A stretch of DNA of 64,000 bases, from the NCBI GenBank assembly GCA_947453335.1, contig CANGFP010000002.1, positions 124,001 to 188,000 on the forward strand, read 5' to 3'. The position numbers were made by a program, and so were the translations under genes. Below are positions 52,540 through 64,000 of the stretch, piece by piece (positions within the stretch are counted from its first letter, which is position 1; each line of letters opens with the position of its first letter). Under the pieces are notes generated by a model. It ran no database searches. It had not been told where the DNA came from and saw only the letters and a program-made list of their open reading frames with translations. The DNA comes from Opitutia bacterium (GTDB taxonomy: Bacteria > Verrucomicrobiota > Verrucomicrobiia > Opitutales > UBA953).

Positions 52540-53391
52540 TCAGGGCGCGAGGATGCCGCGGTCCTTCAGCCAGGCGCCGAGGACATTGGTCCATTCGCGC
52601 GCGGCAAGGCAACGGTCGCTGGCGCCCCAGCCATGGCCGCCCTTGGCCCAGACGTGCACCTCGGCGCTGCCGCCCAGGGACTTCAGCTTGGCGGCCAAGG
52701 CCATGGAGCCTTCGGCGGGATAGGGGTCGTCAGCGCTATGCGCGAAGAAAGCGGGGATGGGCTTCGCCCCCTTCGCCGGGACGACGCCGTCGGGCCCGTC
52801 GCGCAGCACGCTGTCGGGCTTGTCCTTCTCGAAGAGATAGGCCGGGTAGACCATGACCGCGAAGTCCGGCCGCGCCGCGCCGGCCTCGGCCGGCGAGTAG
52901 GCCACGCGCGCGGCGAGGTTGCCCCCGGCGGAAAAGCCGAGGATGCCGATCTTCTTGGGGTCGGCGTTCCATTCGACGGCGTGGGCCCGGACCAGATCGA
53001 GGGTCTTGCGGGCGTCCAGGACCGGCACGACCCATGGCTTGTCGTTGTCGCGGCGCGGCACGCGGTAGCGCAGCACCACCGCGCCGACGCCTTGGGCGTT
53101 CAGGCGGCGCGCGACCTCGGCGCCTTCATGTTCCTCGGCGAGGATGTTGTAGCCGCCGCCGGGGCAGACGACGATGCACGGGGAAGCGGGCTTGGCGGCG
53201 GGCCAGACGACGAACTCGGGGATGAGCACGTCGGTGCGGTGGCCAGCCTTGTTGAGGATGCCCTTCGGGTCCTGGCCCGGCTTGGCCGCGAGCGTCTCGG
53301 CGGGAGGAGAACCATCCCAGACGGGGGCGGGAGGCAGAGGGACGGCGCCCAAGGTGGCGGCGAGGAGACCGGCGAGGAGGGGTGTCTTCAT
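52540..53391 (-). CDS. Exported alpha/beta-hydrolase (esterase-like)
   Basis: A 283-aa exported enzyme. Signal peptide about 1-19, oxyanion hole in CIVVCPGGGYNILAEEHEG, nucleophile elbow GFSAGG (Ser) and the late acid/His pair SADDPYPAEGS and GGHGWG. This is the BD-FAE/acetyl-xylan-esterase-like fold. It likely deacylates sugars or other esters in the periplasm. It starts 28 nt after the ABC permease stop, so it may share its transcript. Confidence 0.82.
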   Translation of the reverse strand: MKTPLLAGLLAATLGAVPLPPAPVWDGSPPAETLAAKPGQDPKGILNKAGHRTDVLIPEFVVWPAAKPASPCIVVCPGGGYNILAEEHEGAEVARRLNAQGVGAVVLRYRVPRRDNDKPWVVPVLDARKTLDLVRAHAVEWNADPKKIGILGFSAGGNLAARVAYSPAEAGAARPDFAVMVYPAYLFEKDKPDSVLRDGPDGVVPAKGAKPIPAFFAHSADDPYPAEGSMALAAKLKSLGGSAEVHVWAKGGHGWGASDRCLAAREWTNVLGAWLKDRGILAP

Positions 53392-53419
53392 GGGGTGGGG
53401 CAAAAGGGAGCGGACGCCG

Positions 53420-54712
53420 TCATTCGTGGCGGAGGGCTTCGATCGGATCCAGATTGGCGGCGCGCACCGCCGGATAGACGCCGGCGACCAGGCCGACGAC
53501 GACGGAGAACGAAAGCCCCTGCAGCATGATGACCCAGTCGAACTTGGCCACCACGCCGGTCGGGACCGCCTGCATCAGCACGTAGTTCATGATCCAGACG
53601 ATGCCCATCGAGACCGCGAGGCCGATGAGCCCGCCGAGCACGGAGATGGCGGCGGCCTCGGACAGGAACTGCAGGAAGAGGTCGGAGCCGCGCGCGCCCA
53701 CGGCCTTGCGCACGCCGATCTCGCGGATGCGCTCGTTGATCGAGGCGAGCATCACGTTCATGATGCCGATGCCGCCGACGAAGAGCGAGATGCCGGCGAC
53801 GCCGCCCAAGGACAGCTTGAACGCGGTCTCGGTCTTCCTGAAGTCCTCGAGGGTCTGCTCGTTGGTCGAGATGGAGAAGTCCTTGAGACGGTTGTGCGTC
53901 TGCAGGAGCGTCCGCTCGACCTGCTCGACGGCGAAGTTGAGGTCGTCGCCCGAGGCCACCTGCAGGCCGAGGCCGCTGAGGCGGTCGTTGCCGTTGAACT
54001 TCGCCGTGGCCGTGGAGATCGGGATGTAGACGCCGCTGTTGCGCCAGCGCCACATGCCGCCGCCGCCCTTGCCCTTGCCGCCGGCGGATCGGACCTCCAT
54101 GCCCTGGGCCTCGATGTTGTTGAGGAGCCCGATCACGGTGAAGCGCTTGCCCTTCACGCGGATGACCTTGCCGAGGGGGTCGACGTTGGGCGGGAAAAGG
54201 TCGTTGGCGATGGAGGAACCCAGCACGCAGACATCGGTCTTATGCAGGATGTCGAGGTCGCTGATGAAGCGGCCCTGCGTCGGATCCACCCACCGCTTCG
54301 CGACCGGCAGGTAGTCGGGCGTCACGCCGTTGATCATCGTGTAGACCTCGCGGCCCTCGCAGACGAGCTTCTCGAAGCCCACGCGGGCCTCGGGCGAGAC
54401 GTAGCGGACGATCGGGATCGTCGCCTTGATCTGCTCGACGTCGCGCATCGTAAGGCCTTCGGAGAGCTCGGCGAGGTGCTCCTGCTCTTTCGGCAGGGCC
54501 TGCTTCTCGACGGTGATCTTCTCGATGCCGCCCATGGCGTCGACGAACTGGCGGAAGTTGCCCACCATGCCCTGAACGACGGTGACCATCGCGACGAGCG
54601 AGGCCACGCCGAGGATGATGCCGGACATCGACAGCAGCGAGCGGACCTTGTTGGCCTGGAGCTCGCGGAAGCCGTTGACGACGGCCGCGCGGATGCGGAT
54701 GAGCAGCCTCAT
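53420..54712 (-). CDS. MacB-like ABC transporter permease
   Basis: A 430-aa permease with an N-terminal membrane segment (VRSLLSMSGIILGVASLVAMVTVV), a large periplasmic MacB-PCD domain (about 45-290) and three C-terminal membrane segments, ending in DPIEALRHE. It is the membrane part of a split MacB. It overlaps the ATPase gene by 4 nt. With the adaptor and TolC-like gene it forms a tripartite exporter of unknown substrate. Confidence 0.9.
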   Translation of the reverse strand: MRLLIRIRAAVVNGFRELQANKVRSLLSMSGIILGVASLVAMVTVVQGMVGNFRQFVDAMGGIEKITVEKQALPKEQEHLAELSEGLTMRDVEQIKATIPIVRYVSPEARVGFEKLVCEGREVYTMINGVTPDYLPVAKRWVDPTQGRFISDLDILHKTDVCVLGSSIANDLFPPNVDPLGKVIRVKGKRFTVIGLLNNIEAQGMEVRSAGGKGKGGGGMWRWRNSGVYIPISTATAKFNGNDRLSGLGLQVASGDDLNFAVEQVERTLLQTHNRLKDFSISTNEQTLEDFRKTETAFKLSLGGVAGISLFVGGIGIMNVMLASINERIREIGVRKAVGARGSDLFLQFLSEAAAISVLGGLIGLAVSMGIVWIMNYVLMQAVPTGVVAKFDWVIMLQGLSFSVVVGLVAGVYPAVRAANLDPIEALRHE

Positions 54713-55395
54713 TGGCGACGGTCCTCCTGGACCTGGCCCGAACGCATCGAGATCACCCGCTTGGCCTTGGCGGCCACGGAAAGGTCGTGCGTGACGAGGA
54801 CGACCGTGATGCCCTCGGCCAGCAACGAGCCGAGGAGCTCGAGGATCCGGTCGACGTTCCGGACGTCGAGGTTGCCGGTGGGCTCGTCGGCGAAGACGAT
54901 CGCGGGGCGGGCGACGATCGCGCGGGCGATCGCGACGCGCTGGCGCTCGCCGCCGGAAAGCTGCGTCGGGCGGTGCGTCAGGCGATGCGACATGCCGACG
55001 CGCTCCAACGCGACCTTCGCGGCCTCCTCGCGGGCGGACTCGGAGTAGTCCTCGCGGTAGAGCAACGGGAGCGCGACGTTCTCCAGCACGCTCAGGCGTG
55101 GCAGGAGGTTGAAGGACTGGAAGACGAACCCGACGCGGTGCGAACGGTACCACGCGCGCCGGTCGGCCCCGAGCCCGGCGACCTCCTCGCCCTCGAAGAG
55201 GATGCTGCCCTCCGTCGGGGTGTCCATGAAGCCGAGGATGTGCATGAGCGTCGACTTCCCGGAGCCCGAAGGCCCGAGGATCGCCACGTATTCGCCGCGG
55301 TCGAAATCGAGGTCGACGCCGGCCAGCGCATGGACGGTCTCGTCGCCCATGACGTACGTCTTGCGCAGGCCGCGGATGGTCGCCAAGGAACCCAT
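54709..55395 (-). CDS. ABC transporter ATP-binding protein (LolD/MacB type)
   Basis: A 228-aa ATPase. Walker A GPSGSGKST, Q-loop QSFNLLPRL, signature LSGGERQRVAIARA, Walker B IVFADEPTGNLD and H-loop VTHDLSVA are all seen. It is separate from the permease, unlike fused E. coli MacB. It starts 2 nt after the adaptor gene and overlaps the permease. Confidence 0.93.
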   Translation of the reverse strand: MGSLATIRGLRKTYVMGDETVHALAGVDLDFDRGEYVAILGPSGSGKSTLMHILGFMDTPTEGSILFEGEEVAGLGADRRAWYRSHRVGFVFQSFNLLPRLSVLENVALPLLYREDYSESAREEAAKVALERVGMSHRLTHRPTQLSGGERQRVAIARAIVARPAIVFADEPTGNLDVRNVDRILELLGSLLAEGITVVLVTHDLSVAAKAKRVISMRSGQVQEDRRQ

Positions 55396-55397
55396 GC

Positions 55398-56513
55398 TCA
55401 GCGCTGGCCCGCGGCGCGGACGAGGCTCACGGTCTCGCCGACCTGCACGCCGGTCTTCACCTGGGTGTAGCCCGAATCGCTCAGGCCGAGCTTCACGGCG
55501 CGGCGTTCCCACTCGCCGCCCTCGGCCTTGACGTAGACGTAGCGGTCGTTGCCTTCGACGAAGATCGCCGAAACGGGGACCGTGAGGCAGCCGGCCTCGC
55601 GGGCGACCAGCACCGAGAGGTTGGCGCTGATGCCCGGGCGGGCGCCATCGCCCGCGGCGAAGGACACCTGGCAGGGGAACACGCGGAGGTCCGGCGTCTT
55701 CGCGTCCGCCGTGCCGAACGGCGCGAGGAAAGTGACCTTGCCCTTCTTGGTGAGGCCCGGCAGCGAGTCGAACGTGATCGTCGCCTCGCGCCCCAGGGCC
55801 AGGCGGGTGGCCGAGAACTCGTTGAGGTTCACGTCGACGCGGAGGACCGAGATGTCGGAGATGCGCAGCAGGAGCGTCCCGTTGTTGATGGCCTGGGCGC
55901 CGATGACGACCTGGCCCTCGACGAGGACGTTGGAATCGGACACCATGCCGTCGTGCGGGGCCACGAGCACGGTCTTGCGGACGTTCTCCTGGGCCTTCTC
56001 GAGCCGCGACTGGGCGACGTCGCGCTGCAGCCTGCTCACCTCGAACGCGGTGCGGGCGTCCTGGAGTTCGCGGTCCGAGACGAAGCCTTTCTCGCTCAAG
56101 GCGGAGGCGCGCTTCAGGTCGCGCGTGGCCTTCTCGAGGTTGAGCGTCTGGAGCTGCACGTTGCGGCTGGCCTCGTCCTCGTCCGCCTTGACGAGCAAGG
56201 GGTCGAGCTCGACGAGCACCTGGCCTTTCTTCACCATCTGGCCGTCCTTCACGTGGATCTTCTCGATCTTGCCGCTGACCTCGGCCTTGACGTCGCTGTA
56301 GACGACCGGGCGCACGTAGCCGGCCGCGTCGACGGTCTCCTCGATGTCGCGCACGGCGACCACGGCCTCGAGCGGGTTCTGGGGGGTCGAGGTCCCGGCG
56401 GCTCCGGGGCGGCGGTTAGCCCCCTTCTTGGCGTCGGTCTGCAGCAGGGGCCAAAGGAGGCCGGCGGCGACGGCCACCACGGCGGCGATGATCAGTTTCT
56501 TCTTTAGGCTCAT
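55398..56513 (-). CDS. Periplasmic adaptor (HlyD/MacA family)
   Basis: A 371-aa membrane-fusion protein with an N-terminal membrane anchor (LIIAAVVAVAAGLLWPLL), a lipoyl/biotinyl domain (VRPVVYSDVKAEVSGKIEKI, KKGQVLVELDP), a long coiled-coil hairpin (about 105-180), and beta-barrel and membrane-proximal domains (LRVDVNLNE). It links the ABC permease to the TolC-like channel. It overlaps the TolC gene stop as ATGA. Confidence 0.9.
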   Translation of the reverse strand: MSLKKKLIIAAVVAVAAGLLWPLLQTDAKKGANRRPGAAGTSTPQNPLEAVVAVRDIEETVDAAGYVRPVVYSDVKAEVSGKIEKIHVKDGQMVKKGQVLVELDPLLVKADEDEASRNVQLQTLNLEKATRDLKRASALSEKGFVSDRELQDARTAFEVSRLQRDVAQSRLEKAQENVRKTVLVAPHDGMVSDSNVLVEGQVVIGAQAINNGTLLLRISDISVLRVDVNLNEFSATRLALGREATITFDSLPGLTKKGKVTFLAPFGTADAKTPDLRVFPCQVSFAAGDGARPGISANLSVLVAREAGCLTVPVSAIFVEGNDRYVYVKAEGGEWERRAVKLGLSDSGYTQVKTGVQVGETVSLVRAAGQR

Positions 56514-58051
56514 GGGGTTTCGGACAGCGGGGGCAGAGGATCGAGGGGCGGGAGTTCGGAGGCGGCCTTGGCTTCGGCGGACTCGAGCGTGAAGCCGTGG
56601 CGCGCCAGCAAGGTACCGTCGAGGCGGGCGACGCGCGCGGACGCGGAACGCGCGGCGAGCAGGGACTGGATCCAGTTCAGCTGGGCCGCATCCAAGGCGG
56701 CCTGCGCCTGGAGGACGCGGAGGATGTCGGACTGGCCGGCGGCGTAACGGGCGCGCTCCCCTTCGTAGGATTGGCGCTGCAGCTCGAGGCCGGAGGTCGC
56801 GGAGTCGACGCGGGCGCGGGCGGCCTCCAGGTCCCGCCAGGTGGCGCGGGCGTTGAAGACGAGGTTCTGGCGGACGTCGGCCACGCGGAGCTCGGCCTGG
56901 CGGCGCGCGCGCGCGGCGAGGCGCAGCGAGGCCTCCGACTCGCGGGAGCCGAGGGGCAAACGGTAGGTGAGGCTGATGCTGTTGCTCCAACCGGCGGAAT
57001 CGCGGAGTCCATCGTAGGCCTGATGCAGACCCGCCACGGACGGACCGTAGTTCGCGCCGGCGACGGTGAGGTCGAGCTGCGCCGAATCGTTTTGCCGGGC
57101 GGCCGCGAGCGCGGCGTCCGCCTGCGCGAGGGACGAGAGCTGGATGGCGGTGTCGAAGTCGAACGCCGCGGCGGTCCGGACCCAGGCGGCGAAGGGCGCC
57201 GGCGCCGCCACCGGGGTCGTCGGGAGCGCGGCCACGGGCACGGCCTGCTCGATGTCGGCCGCGTCGCCGCGGCCCAGCTTGCGACGGAGGGCCATCTCGG
57301 CGCCGTCGACCGCCTGACGGGCGTCGAGCACCGCGACCTTCTGGTTGGCGACGTCCGCGGAGGCCTGCAGCTCCTCCAACGCGGTGGCGTCGCCCAGCTG
57401 CCGCTTGGCGCGGACCTGTTCGAGCAGCGACTCAGCCGAACGCAGGCTGGTCTCGCGCAACGCGACCAAGGTGCGGGCGCCGGCCAGGTTCCAATAGGCG
57501 ACCTCGGTGTCGCGGATAATGTCCAACGCGGCGGCCCGCAGGAGGAGGCGGCTGCGCGTCGCGCCTTCCTTGGCGGCGATCAGCGCGCTGAGGTTGACCG
57601 CGCGGCCGGCGCCGGCCAGCAGCGGCTGCGTGTAGCTGAGGCTGGTGCTGAGGTCGAAGCGCGAGGCCGTCGAGTTGACGTCGCCGCCATCGGACCACAG
57701 ACGGGTCAGGCCCGTACCGAGGGTAAGGGTGCCGCCCCAGCTGAACTTGCGCGAAAGGCTGAGGTCGGAGCTGAAGTCCTGGGCCGCGGGGTTGCCGAGC
57801 TGACGATCGAGCGCGGACTTGCCGCCGCCGAGGCTGTTCGTCCAACCGAAGACCGTGTCGAACTGCGCTTCCGCCTTGTCGACGTATTCGAGGGAGTTGG
57901 CGGCGTCGAGGCGCGTGACGGCCAAGCCGAGGTTGCGGGCGAGGGCCTGGTCGATCGCCGTCGACAAGCCGACCACCGGGACGGGCGCGACCTCCGCCGC
58001 CCTCAGGAGGGAGGCGGCGACGAGGAACGCCGCGGGAAGGAGCACGCGCAT
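56510..58051 (-). CDS. TolC family outer-membrane channel
   Basis: A 513-aa exported protein with a signal peptide (about 1-19) and the internal duplication of the OEP fold: AIDQALARNLGLAVTRLDAA, repeated helical pairs, and LTYRLPLGSRESEASLRLAARA in the second half. It is the first gene of the exporter operon and provides the outer-membrane exit for the MacAB-type pump. Confidence 0.9.
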   Translation of the reverse strand: MRVLLPAAFLVAASLLRAAEVAPVPVVGLSTAIDQALARNLGLAVTRLDAANSLEYVDKAEAQFDTVFGWTNSLGGGKSALDRQLGNPAAQDFSSDLSLSRKFSWGGTLTLGTGLTRLWSDGGDVNSTASRFDLSTSLSYTQPLLAGAGRAVNLSALIAAKEGATRSRLLLRAAALDIIRDTEVAYWNLAGARTLVALRETSLRSAESLLEQVRAKRQLGDATALEELQASADVANQKVAVLDARQAVDGAEMALRRKLGRGDAADIEQAVPVAALPTTPVAAPAPFAAWVRTAAAFDFDTAIQLSSLAQADAALAAARQNDSAQLDLTVAGANYGPSVAGLHQAYDGLRDSAGWSNSISLTYRLPLGSRESEASLRLAARARRQAELRVADVRQNLVFNARATWRDLEAARARVDSATSGLELQRQSYEGERARYAAGQSDILRVLQAQAALDAAQLNWIQSLLAARSASARVARLDGTLLARHGFTLESAEAKAASELPPLDPLPPLSETP

Positions 58052-58099
58052 GGAAAGGGGATACCTCTGCAGGTGTAGTTTGTTCCCCCCATAAAGCAA

Positions 58100-58123
58100 G
58101 CGACGCACCATTAGGTGCGTCGC
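58100..58123 (-). terminator. Hairpin after the FKBP gene
   Basis: Perfect 10-bp stem GCGACGCACC/GGTGCGTCGC (58100-58109 with 58114-58123) and ATTA loop. On the minus strand it is followed by TTGCTTTATG, a weak T-tract, so it could be a terminator or a stability hairpin for the FKBP transcript. Confidence 0.6.
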
Positions 58124-58143
58124 GGAAGCCGACCGGGAGCCGG

Positions 58144-58923
58144 TTACTTGACGATTTCGACCAGTTCGACCTCGAACTCGAGGACCGAGTTGGGCGGGAT
58201 CGGGCCTTGGCCGTTTTCGCCGTACGCGATGTTGGCCGGAGCGACCAGGAGGATCTTGCCGCCCTTGCCGATCAGCGGCACGGCTTCGGTCCACGCGGCG
58301 ATCACGCCGTTCAGGGGGAACTCGGCGGGCGCGTTGCCGCGGCCGGAGGTCGAATCGAACACCTTGCCGTCGCAGGTCTTGCCCGTGTAGAGGCACTTGA
58401 CGGTGCTGGCGGCGGTGGGCTTAGGGTCGGTGCCGGGGACGACGACCTTGTAGCGGAGACCGGAAGCGGTCTTGGTGAAGCCCTTGTCGGCGTCCACCTT
58501 GGCGAGATAGGCTTCGTTCTGGGCGGTCCAGCGCTTGGCCTTACCGGCGACGCGTTCGCCGATCATCTTCTCGGCGCCGGGGATGATCTCCTCGGCCTTG
58601 AACTTGGGCGTCTCGTTCTTGAGGGCGGCGCGCATACCGTCGAGGAGCGCGTTCACCTCGTCATCGGAGAGCTCGAGTTCGGTGGCGATGGACGCCCATT
58701 GAGCCTGACGGACCAGGAAGAATCCCTGGAGGAAGAAGGCCTGTTTCTGTTGTTCGGGGGTGAGGTCTTTCACGGGAGCGGGAGGAGTGGGAGCGGCGGG
58801 TGCGGTGGTGGTAAGGGCGGGCGGGGCGCCGGGGGTGACCGTGGCGGGGTCGACCTTGGCGGCGTCGGCGGCGTGAAGGGACGCGGCAGCGAAGGCCAAC
58901 GCGGCGAGGGCGGGGAGTTTCAT
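58144..58923 (-). CDS. Exported FKBP-type peptidylprolyl isomerase
   Basis: A 259-aa protein: signal peptide about 1-20 (LPALAALAFAAASLHAADA), a Pro/Ala/Thr-rich linker (40-65), an FKBP N-terminal helical dimerisation domain (about 68-150) and an FKBP catalytic domain (TASGLRYKVVVPG, TGKTCDGKVFDSTSG, PPNSVLEFEVELVEIVK). It resembles Mip/FkpA chaperones that assist folding in the periplasm. ATG 58923 gives the signal peptide. Confidence 0.88.
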   Translation of the reverse strand: MKLPALAALAFAAASLHAADAAKVDPATVTPGAPPALTTTAPAAPTPPAPVKDLTPEQQKQAFFLQGFFLVRQAQWASIATELELSDDEVNALLDGMRAALKNETPKFKAEEIIPGAEKMIGERVAGKAKRWTAQNEAYLAKVDADKGFTKTASGLRYKVVVPGTDPKPTAASTVKCLYTGKTCDGKVFDSTSGRGNAPAEFPLNGVIAAWTEAVPLIGKGGKILLVAPANIAYGENGQGPIPPNSVLEFEVELVEIVK

Positions 58924-58945
58924 GGGGAAGTCTTTCGTAGCCGAA

Positions 58946-62188
<3,243 letters not shown>

Positions 62189-62296
62189 AGTGTTCCACGG
62201 ACTGTCAGCGACCCTTGGAAGGGTGGTCAAGAGGGGACTGCACACATTTGCGGGAAGGCGCTTGCGCGGACGGGCGGAGGAGGCATTCATCGTCCC

Positions 62297-62659
62297 GTGG
62301 ACATCATCAGGATCAGCGGGATTCGGTCGTTCGGCCACCATGGCGCCTTGCCCGAGGAGAAGCGTCTGGGCCAGCGTTTCACCGTATCCGTCGACCTCGA
62401 AGTCGACACCCGTCCGGCCGCCGCGGCCGACGACCTGAAGCTGACCGTGGACTATGCGGAAGTCATCCGCACGGTGGAGGGACAGCTGACCGGCAAGCCG
62501 GTCTACCTGATCGAGACTTTGGCCCAACAGATCGCCGCCCGCATCCTCGGGACTTTCCCGGTGGTCAAGGCGGTCACGGTCGAGGTAACCAAGCCGTTCG
62601 CCCCCGTCGCCGCCGATTTCGAGGCGATTTCCGTTAAAATCCGCCGGGAACGGGTGTGA
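62297..62659 (+). CDS. folB: Dihydroneopterin aldolase
   Basis: A 120-aa folate-pathway enzyme cleaving dihydroneopterin. Seen: [21 protein letters not shown] (the HGxLPEE active-site motif), VDYAEVI and [13 protein letters not shown] 62297 is used; no ATG with the family N-terminus exists. It is divergent from carB (108 bp) and coupled to folK by a GTGA overlap. Confidence 0.88.
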   Translation: MDIIRISGIRSFGHHGALPEEKRLGQRFTVSVDLEVDTRPAAAADDLKLTVDYAEVIRTVEGQLTGKPVYLIETLAQQIAARILGTFPVVKAVTVEVTKPFAPVAADFEAISVKIRRERV

Positions 62660-63192
62660 AACCCGCCCCTCGCCAGTACCTACTGGGCCTGGGGAGCAAC
62701 CTCGGCGATAGGGTCTACTATATAGAGCAAGCCATCCAAGGACTGTCTGCGCTCCCTTCGGCTAAGATCATCGCGATTTCCGAGGCTTTTGACTCGGATC
62801 CGGTCGGCTACAAGGACCAAGGAAATTTTTTAAATATTTGTTTATCAATATCTTGTGAATTAAATCCTCGGGATTTATTGACCCAAGCTATGGCCATAGA
62901 GGGCAGACTCGGGCGGGTCCGCACAATCAAAGACGGACCGCGGACGGTCGATATCGACCTGTTGTTCAGTCAAGAGGGGTGTGTCGACCTACCGGAACTC
63001 ACCCTGCCCCACCCCCGCTGGTCTGAGCGCGGGTTCGTCATCTTACCCCTGAGGCAACTGCTTCAAGCCCCGGCCCTCGCCAAAGACCCGACCTGGGATT
63101 GGCTTCGGGCTAAGGTCGCCACGTTGCCCATCGATGGGTCCGGCCTTCGCCCATGGCAAGGACCGACCCCCTGGAACCACCCGACCTGCTGA
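62656..63192 (+). CDS. folK: HPPK (2-amino-4-hydroxy-6-hydroxymethyl-dihydropteridine pyrophosphokinase)
   Basis: A 178-aa folate enzyme that pyrophosphorylates hydroxymethyl-dihydropterin with ATP. Seen: [30 protein letters not shown] (ATP/substrate-binding signature) and [16 protein letters not shown]. Residues 56-75 are encoded by an anomalously AT-rich stretch (62821-62880). The whole gene is less GC-rich than its neighbours. Start GTG 62656. Confidence 0.9.
   Translation: MKPAPRQYLLGLGSNLGDRVYYIEQAIQGLSALPSAKIIAISEAFDSDPVGYKDQGNFLNICLSISCELNPRDLLTQAMAIEGRLGRVRTIKDGPRTVDIDLLFSQEGCVDLPELTLPHPRWSERGFVILPLRQLLQAPALAKDPTWDWLRAKVATLPIDGSGLRPWQGPTPWNHPTC
62821..62880 (+). other. AT-rich codon patch inside folK
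   Basis: In this 60-bp block of folK I count 14 G/C bases (23%), against a clearly GC-rich surrounding. It reads in frame as 20 codons including four TTA and several other A/T-ending codons. It may be a residue of recombination, an internal promoter region for comEC, or a slow-translation segment. Confidence 0.6.
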
Positions 63193-64000
63193 AGCACGGT
63201 CGCTTCGGACACGCCCCCGCGCTCTGGCTGGCGCTCCCCTTGCTCGCGGGCTGCGCATGGGATGCGTACGCGCACCCACCGCTGGTCCCCTTGCTCGGAC
63301 TGGGCCTGGCCGCCACGGCCGCGCTCTGGCTGCTCGCCGACCGCACCGTCACCGCGGGCATCCTCCTCGTCGTCGCGGGCTGCGCCTGGGGCGCGGCCTG
63401 GCATCAGGCCAAGCTGCCGCCGCAGACCCCGCTCAAGTCGGTGCGGCGTTTCGACGAGCTTTCCATCCTGGTCGAAACGGCGACGCCGCGGCGCGACGGA
63501 GAGGGTTGGACGGGCTTGGGCCTCGTGACGGACAAAGGACCGCTCTTCCGGCGGCGTCTCGCCTTGGCCGTGAAGGGCCCCACCCCGGCCCGCGGCTGCG
63601 AACTCAAGATCGCCGGACACCTCGGGGTCGTGCCGCCCGCGCCCGTGGGGTACGACGCGTGGATCGCCGCGCAAGCGGCGACGCTCAAGCTCTCCGGAGG
63701 ACGGACGCTCGGGGTGCTCGCGCCGCCTTCCGGCTTCGCGCTCTGGTGCCAACGCAGCCAGACGCACCTCGAACGGTGGTTGCGCACGCTGCCATGGTCG
63801 GACGACGAAGGCGGCGCGTTGCTCGCGGCCACCATGCTGGGGCGCACGGCGCTGCTGCCGGACGACGCCAAGGCGGCCTTCGCGGCGACAGGCACGCTGC
63901 ATCTGTTCGCGATCAGCGGGCTGCATATCGCGGGCATGGCCGCCGCGCTCCTCTGGGCCGCGCGCCGTTGCCGCCTGCCGACCCGAACCGCCGGGGTCGC
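63153..64000 (+). CDS. ComEC/Rec2 family competence membrane protein (5' part)
   Basis: The frame starts at ATG 63153, inside the end of folK, and runs open through the right edge (282 codons seen, no stop). Three hydrophobic segments (about 24-85) precede an OB-like/DUF4131 region, and near residue 250 lies HLFAISGLHIAGMAAALLWAA, the ComEC core signature. ComEC is the inner-membrane DNA channel for transformation. Only the N-terminal third is present; the C-terminal metallo-beta-lactamase part is out of view. The exact start is uncertain because there is no Shine-Dalgarno. Confidence 0.85.
   Translation, partial: MARTDPLEPPDLLKHGRFGHAPALWLALPLLAGCAWDAYAHPPLVPLLGLGLAATAALWLLADRTVTAGILLVVAGCAWGAAWHQAKLPPQTPLKSVRRFDELSILVETATPRRDGEGWTGLGLVTDKGPLFRRRLALAVKGPTPARGCELKIAGHLGVVPPAPVGYDAWIAAQAATLKLSGGRTLGVLAPPSGFALWCQRSQTHLERWLRTLPWSDDEGGALLAATMLGRTALLPDDAKAAFAATGTLHLFAISGLHIAGMAAALLWAARRCRLPTRTAGV

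Overview
This 64 kb window is a gene-dense, GC-rich bacterial chromosome segment with about 64 protein genes and one tRNA. No insertion sequence, prophage, CRISPR array, rRNA gene or origin is visible. Inference on lineage: the high GC, the SSS-symporter/propeller/cytochrome c-PA14 trio, several DUF families and many genes without a Shine-Dalgarno sequence suggest a Verrucomicrobiota bacterium, perhaps Opitutae. A 16S or concatenated-marker tree would be needed to confirm this. The envelope looks diderm: a TolC-like channel, an OMP-like barrel, lipoboxes and many signal peptides.

Layout. 1-3.9 kb: a protease run (ClpP, rhomboid, Tsp/Prc) with 10-nt gaps. 4.0-9.1 kb: galactose mutarotase, then a compositionally distinct pair made of a large secreted calcium-repeat alpha/beta-hydrolase and an unknown partner. 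9.2-14.3 kb: sodium/solute symporter, secreted beta-propeller protein and cytochrome c-PA14 protein. 14.4-17.1 kb: two tandem exported ClpP-like proteins with long coiled coils. 17.1-25.6 kb: phosphatidylserine decarboxylase, tRNA-Leu, HAD protein with Rrf2 regulator, GH3 glycosidase, LysE exporter, argH, FtsB-like, DUF420 and YHYH proteins. 25.7-36.3 kb: an ECF sigma/anti-sigma/PDZ operon divergent from a lipid-modification island (desaturase, FAD oxidoreductase, DUF1365, two CFA-synthase-like enzymes, DUF1475/DUF2062/DUF1295 membrane proteins), with a GIDE-LemA fusion on the opposite strand. 36.4-43 kb: sugar epimerase, lipoprotein, LMW-phosphatase-like protein, second desaturase, trmB, pyruvate kinase and a beta-hydroxyacid dehydrogenase. 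43-51.2 kb: xseA, proS, prmC, a TsaC/Sua5 gene, rpsR, tlyA and a thiamine cluster (thiS, TenI-like, thiE, thiG). 51.3-58.9 kb: cyclophilin, OMP, esterase, a MacAB-TolC-type export operon and FKBP. 58.9-64 kb: carB, folB, folK and the start of comEC.

How the genes work together. The strongest functional modules are the lipid island, where desaturation supplies the double bond that CFA-type methyltransferases modify and which may be under the adjacent ECF sigma factor; the four-gene tripartite efflux operon; the thiamine thiazole/coupling genes; and the two folate genes. Genes are tightly packed: many in-operon pairs overlap as ATGA or GTGA, and several convergent pairs overlap at their stop codons.
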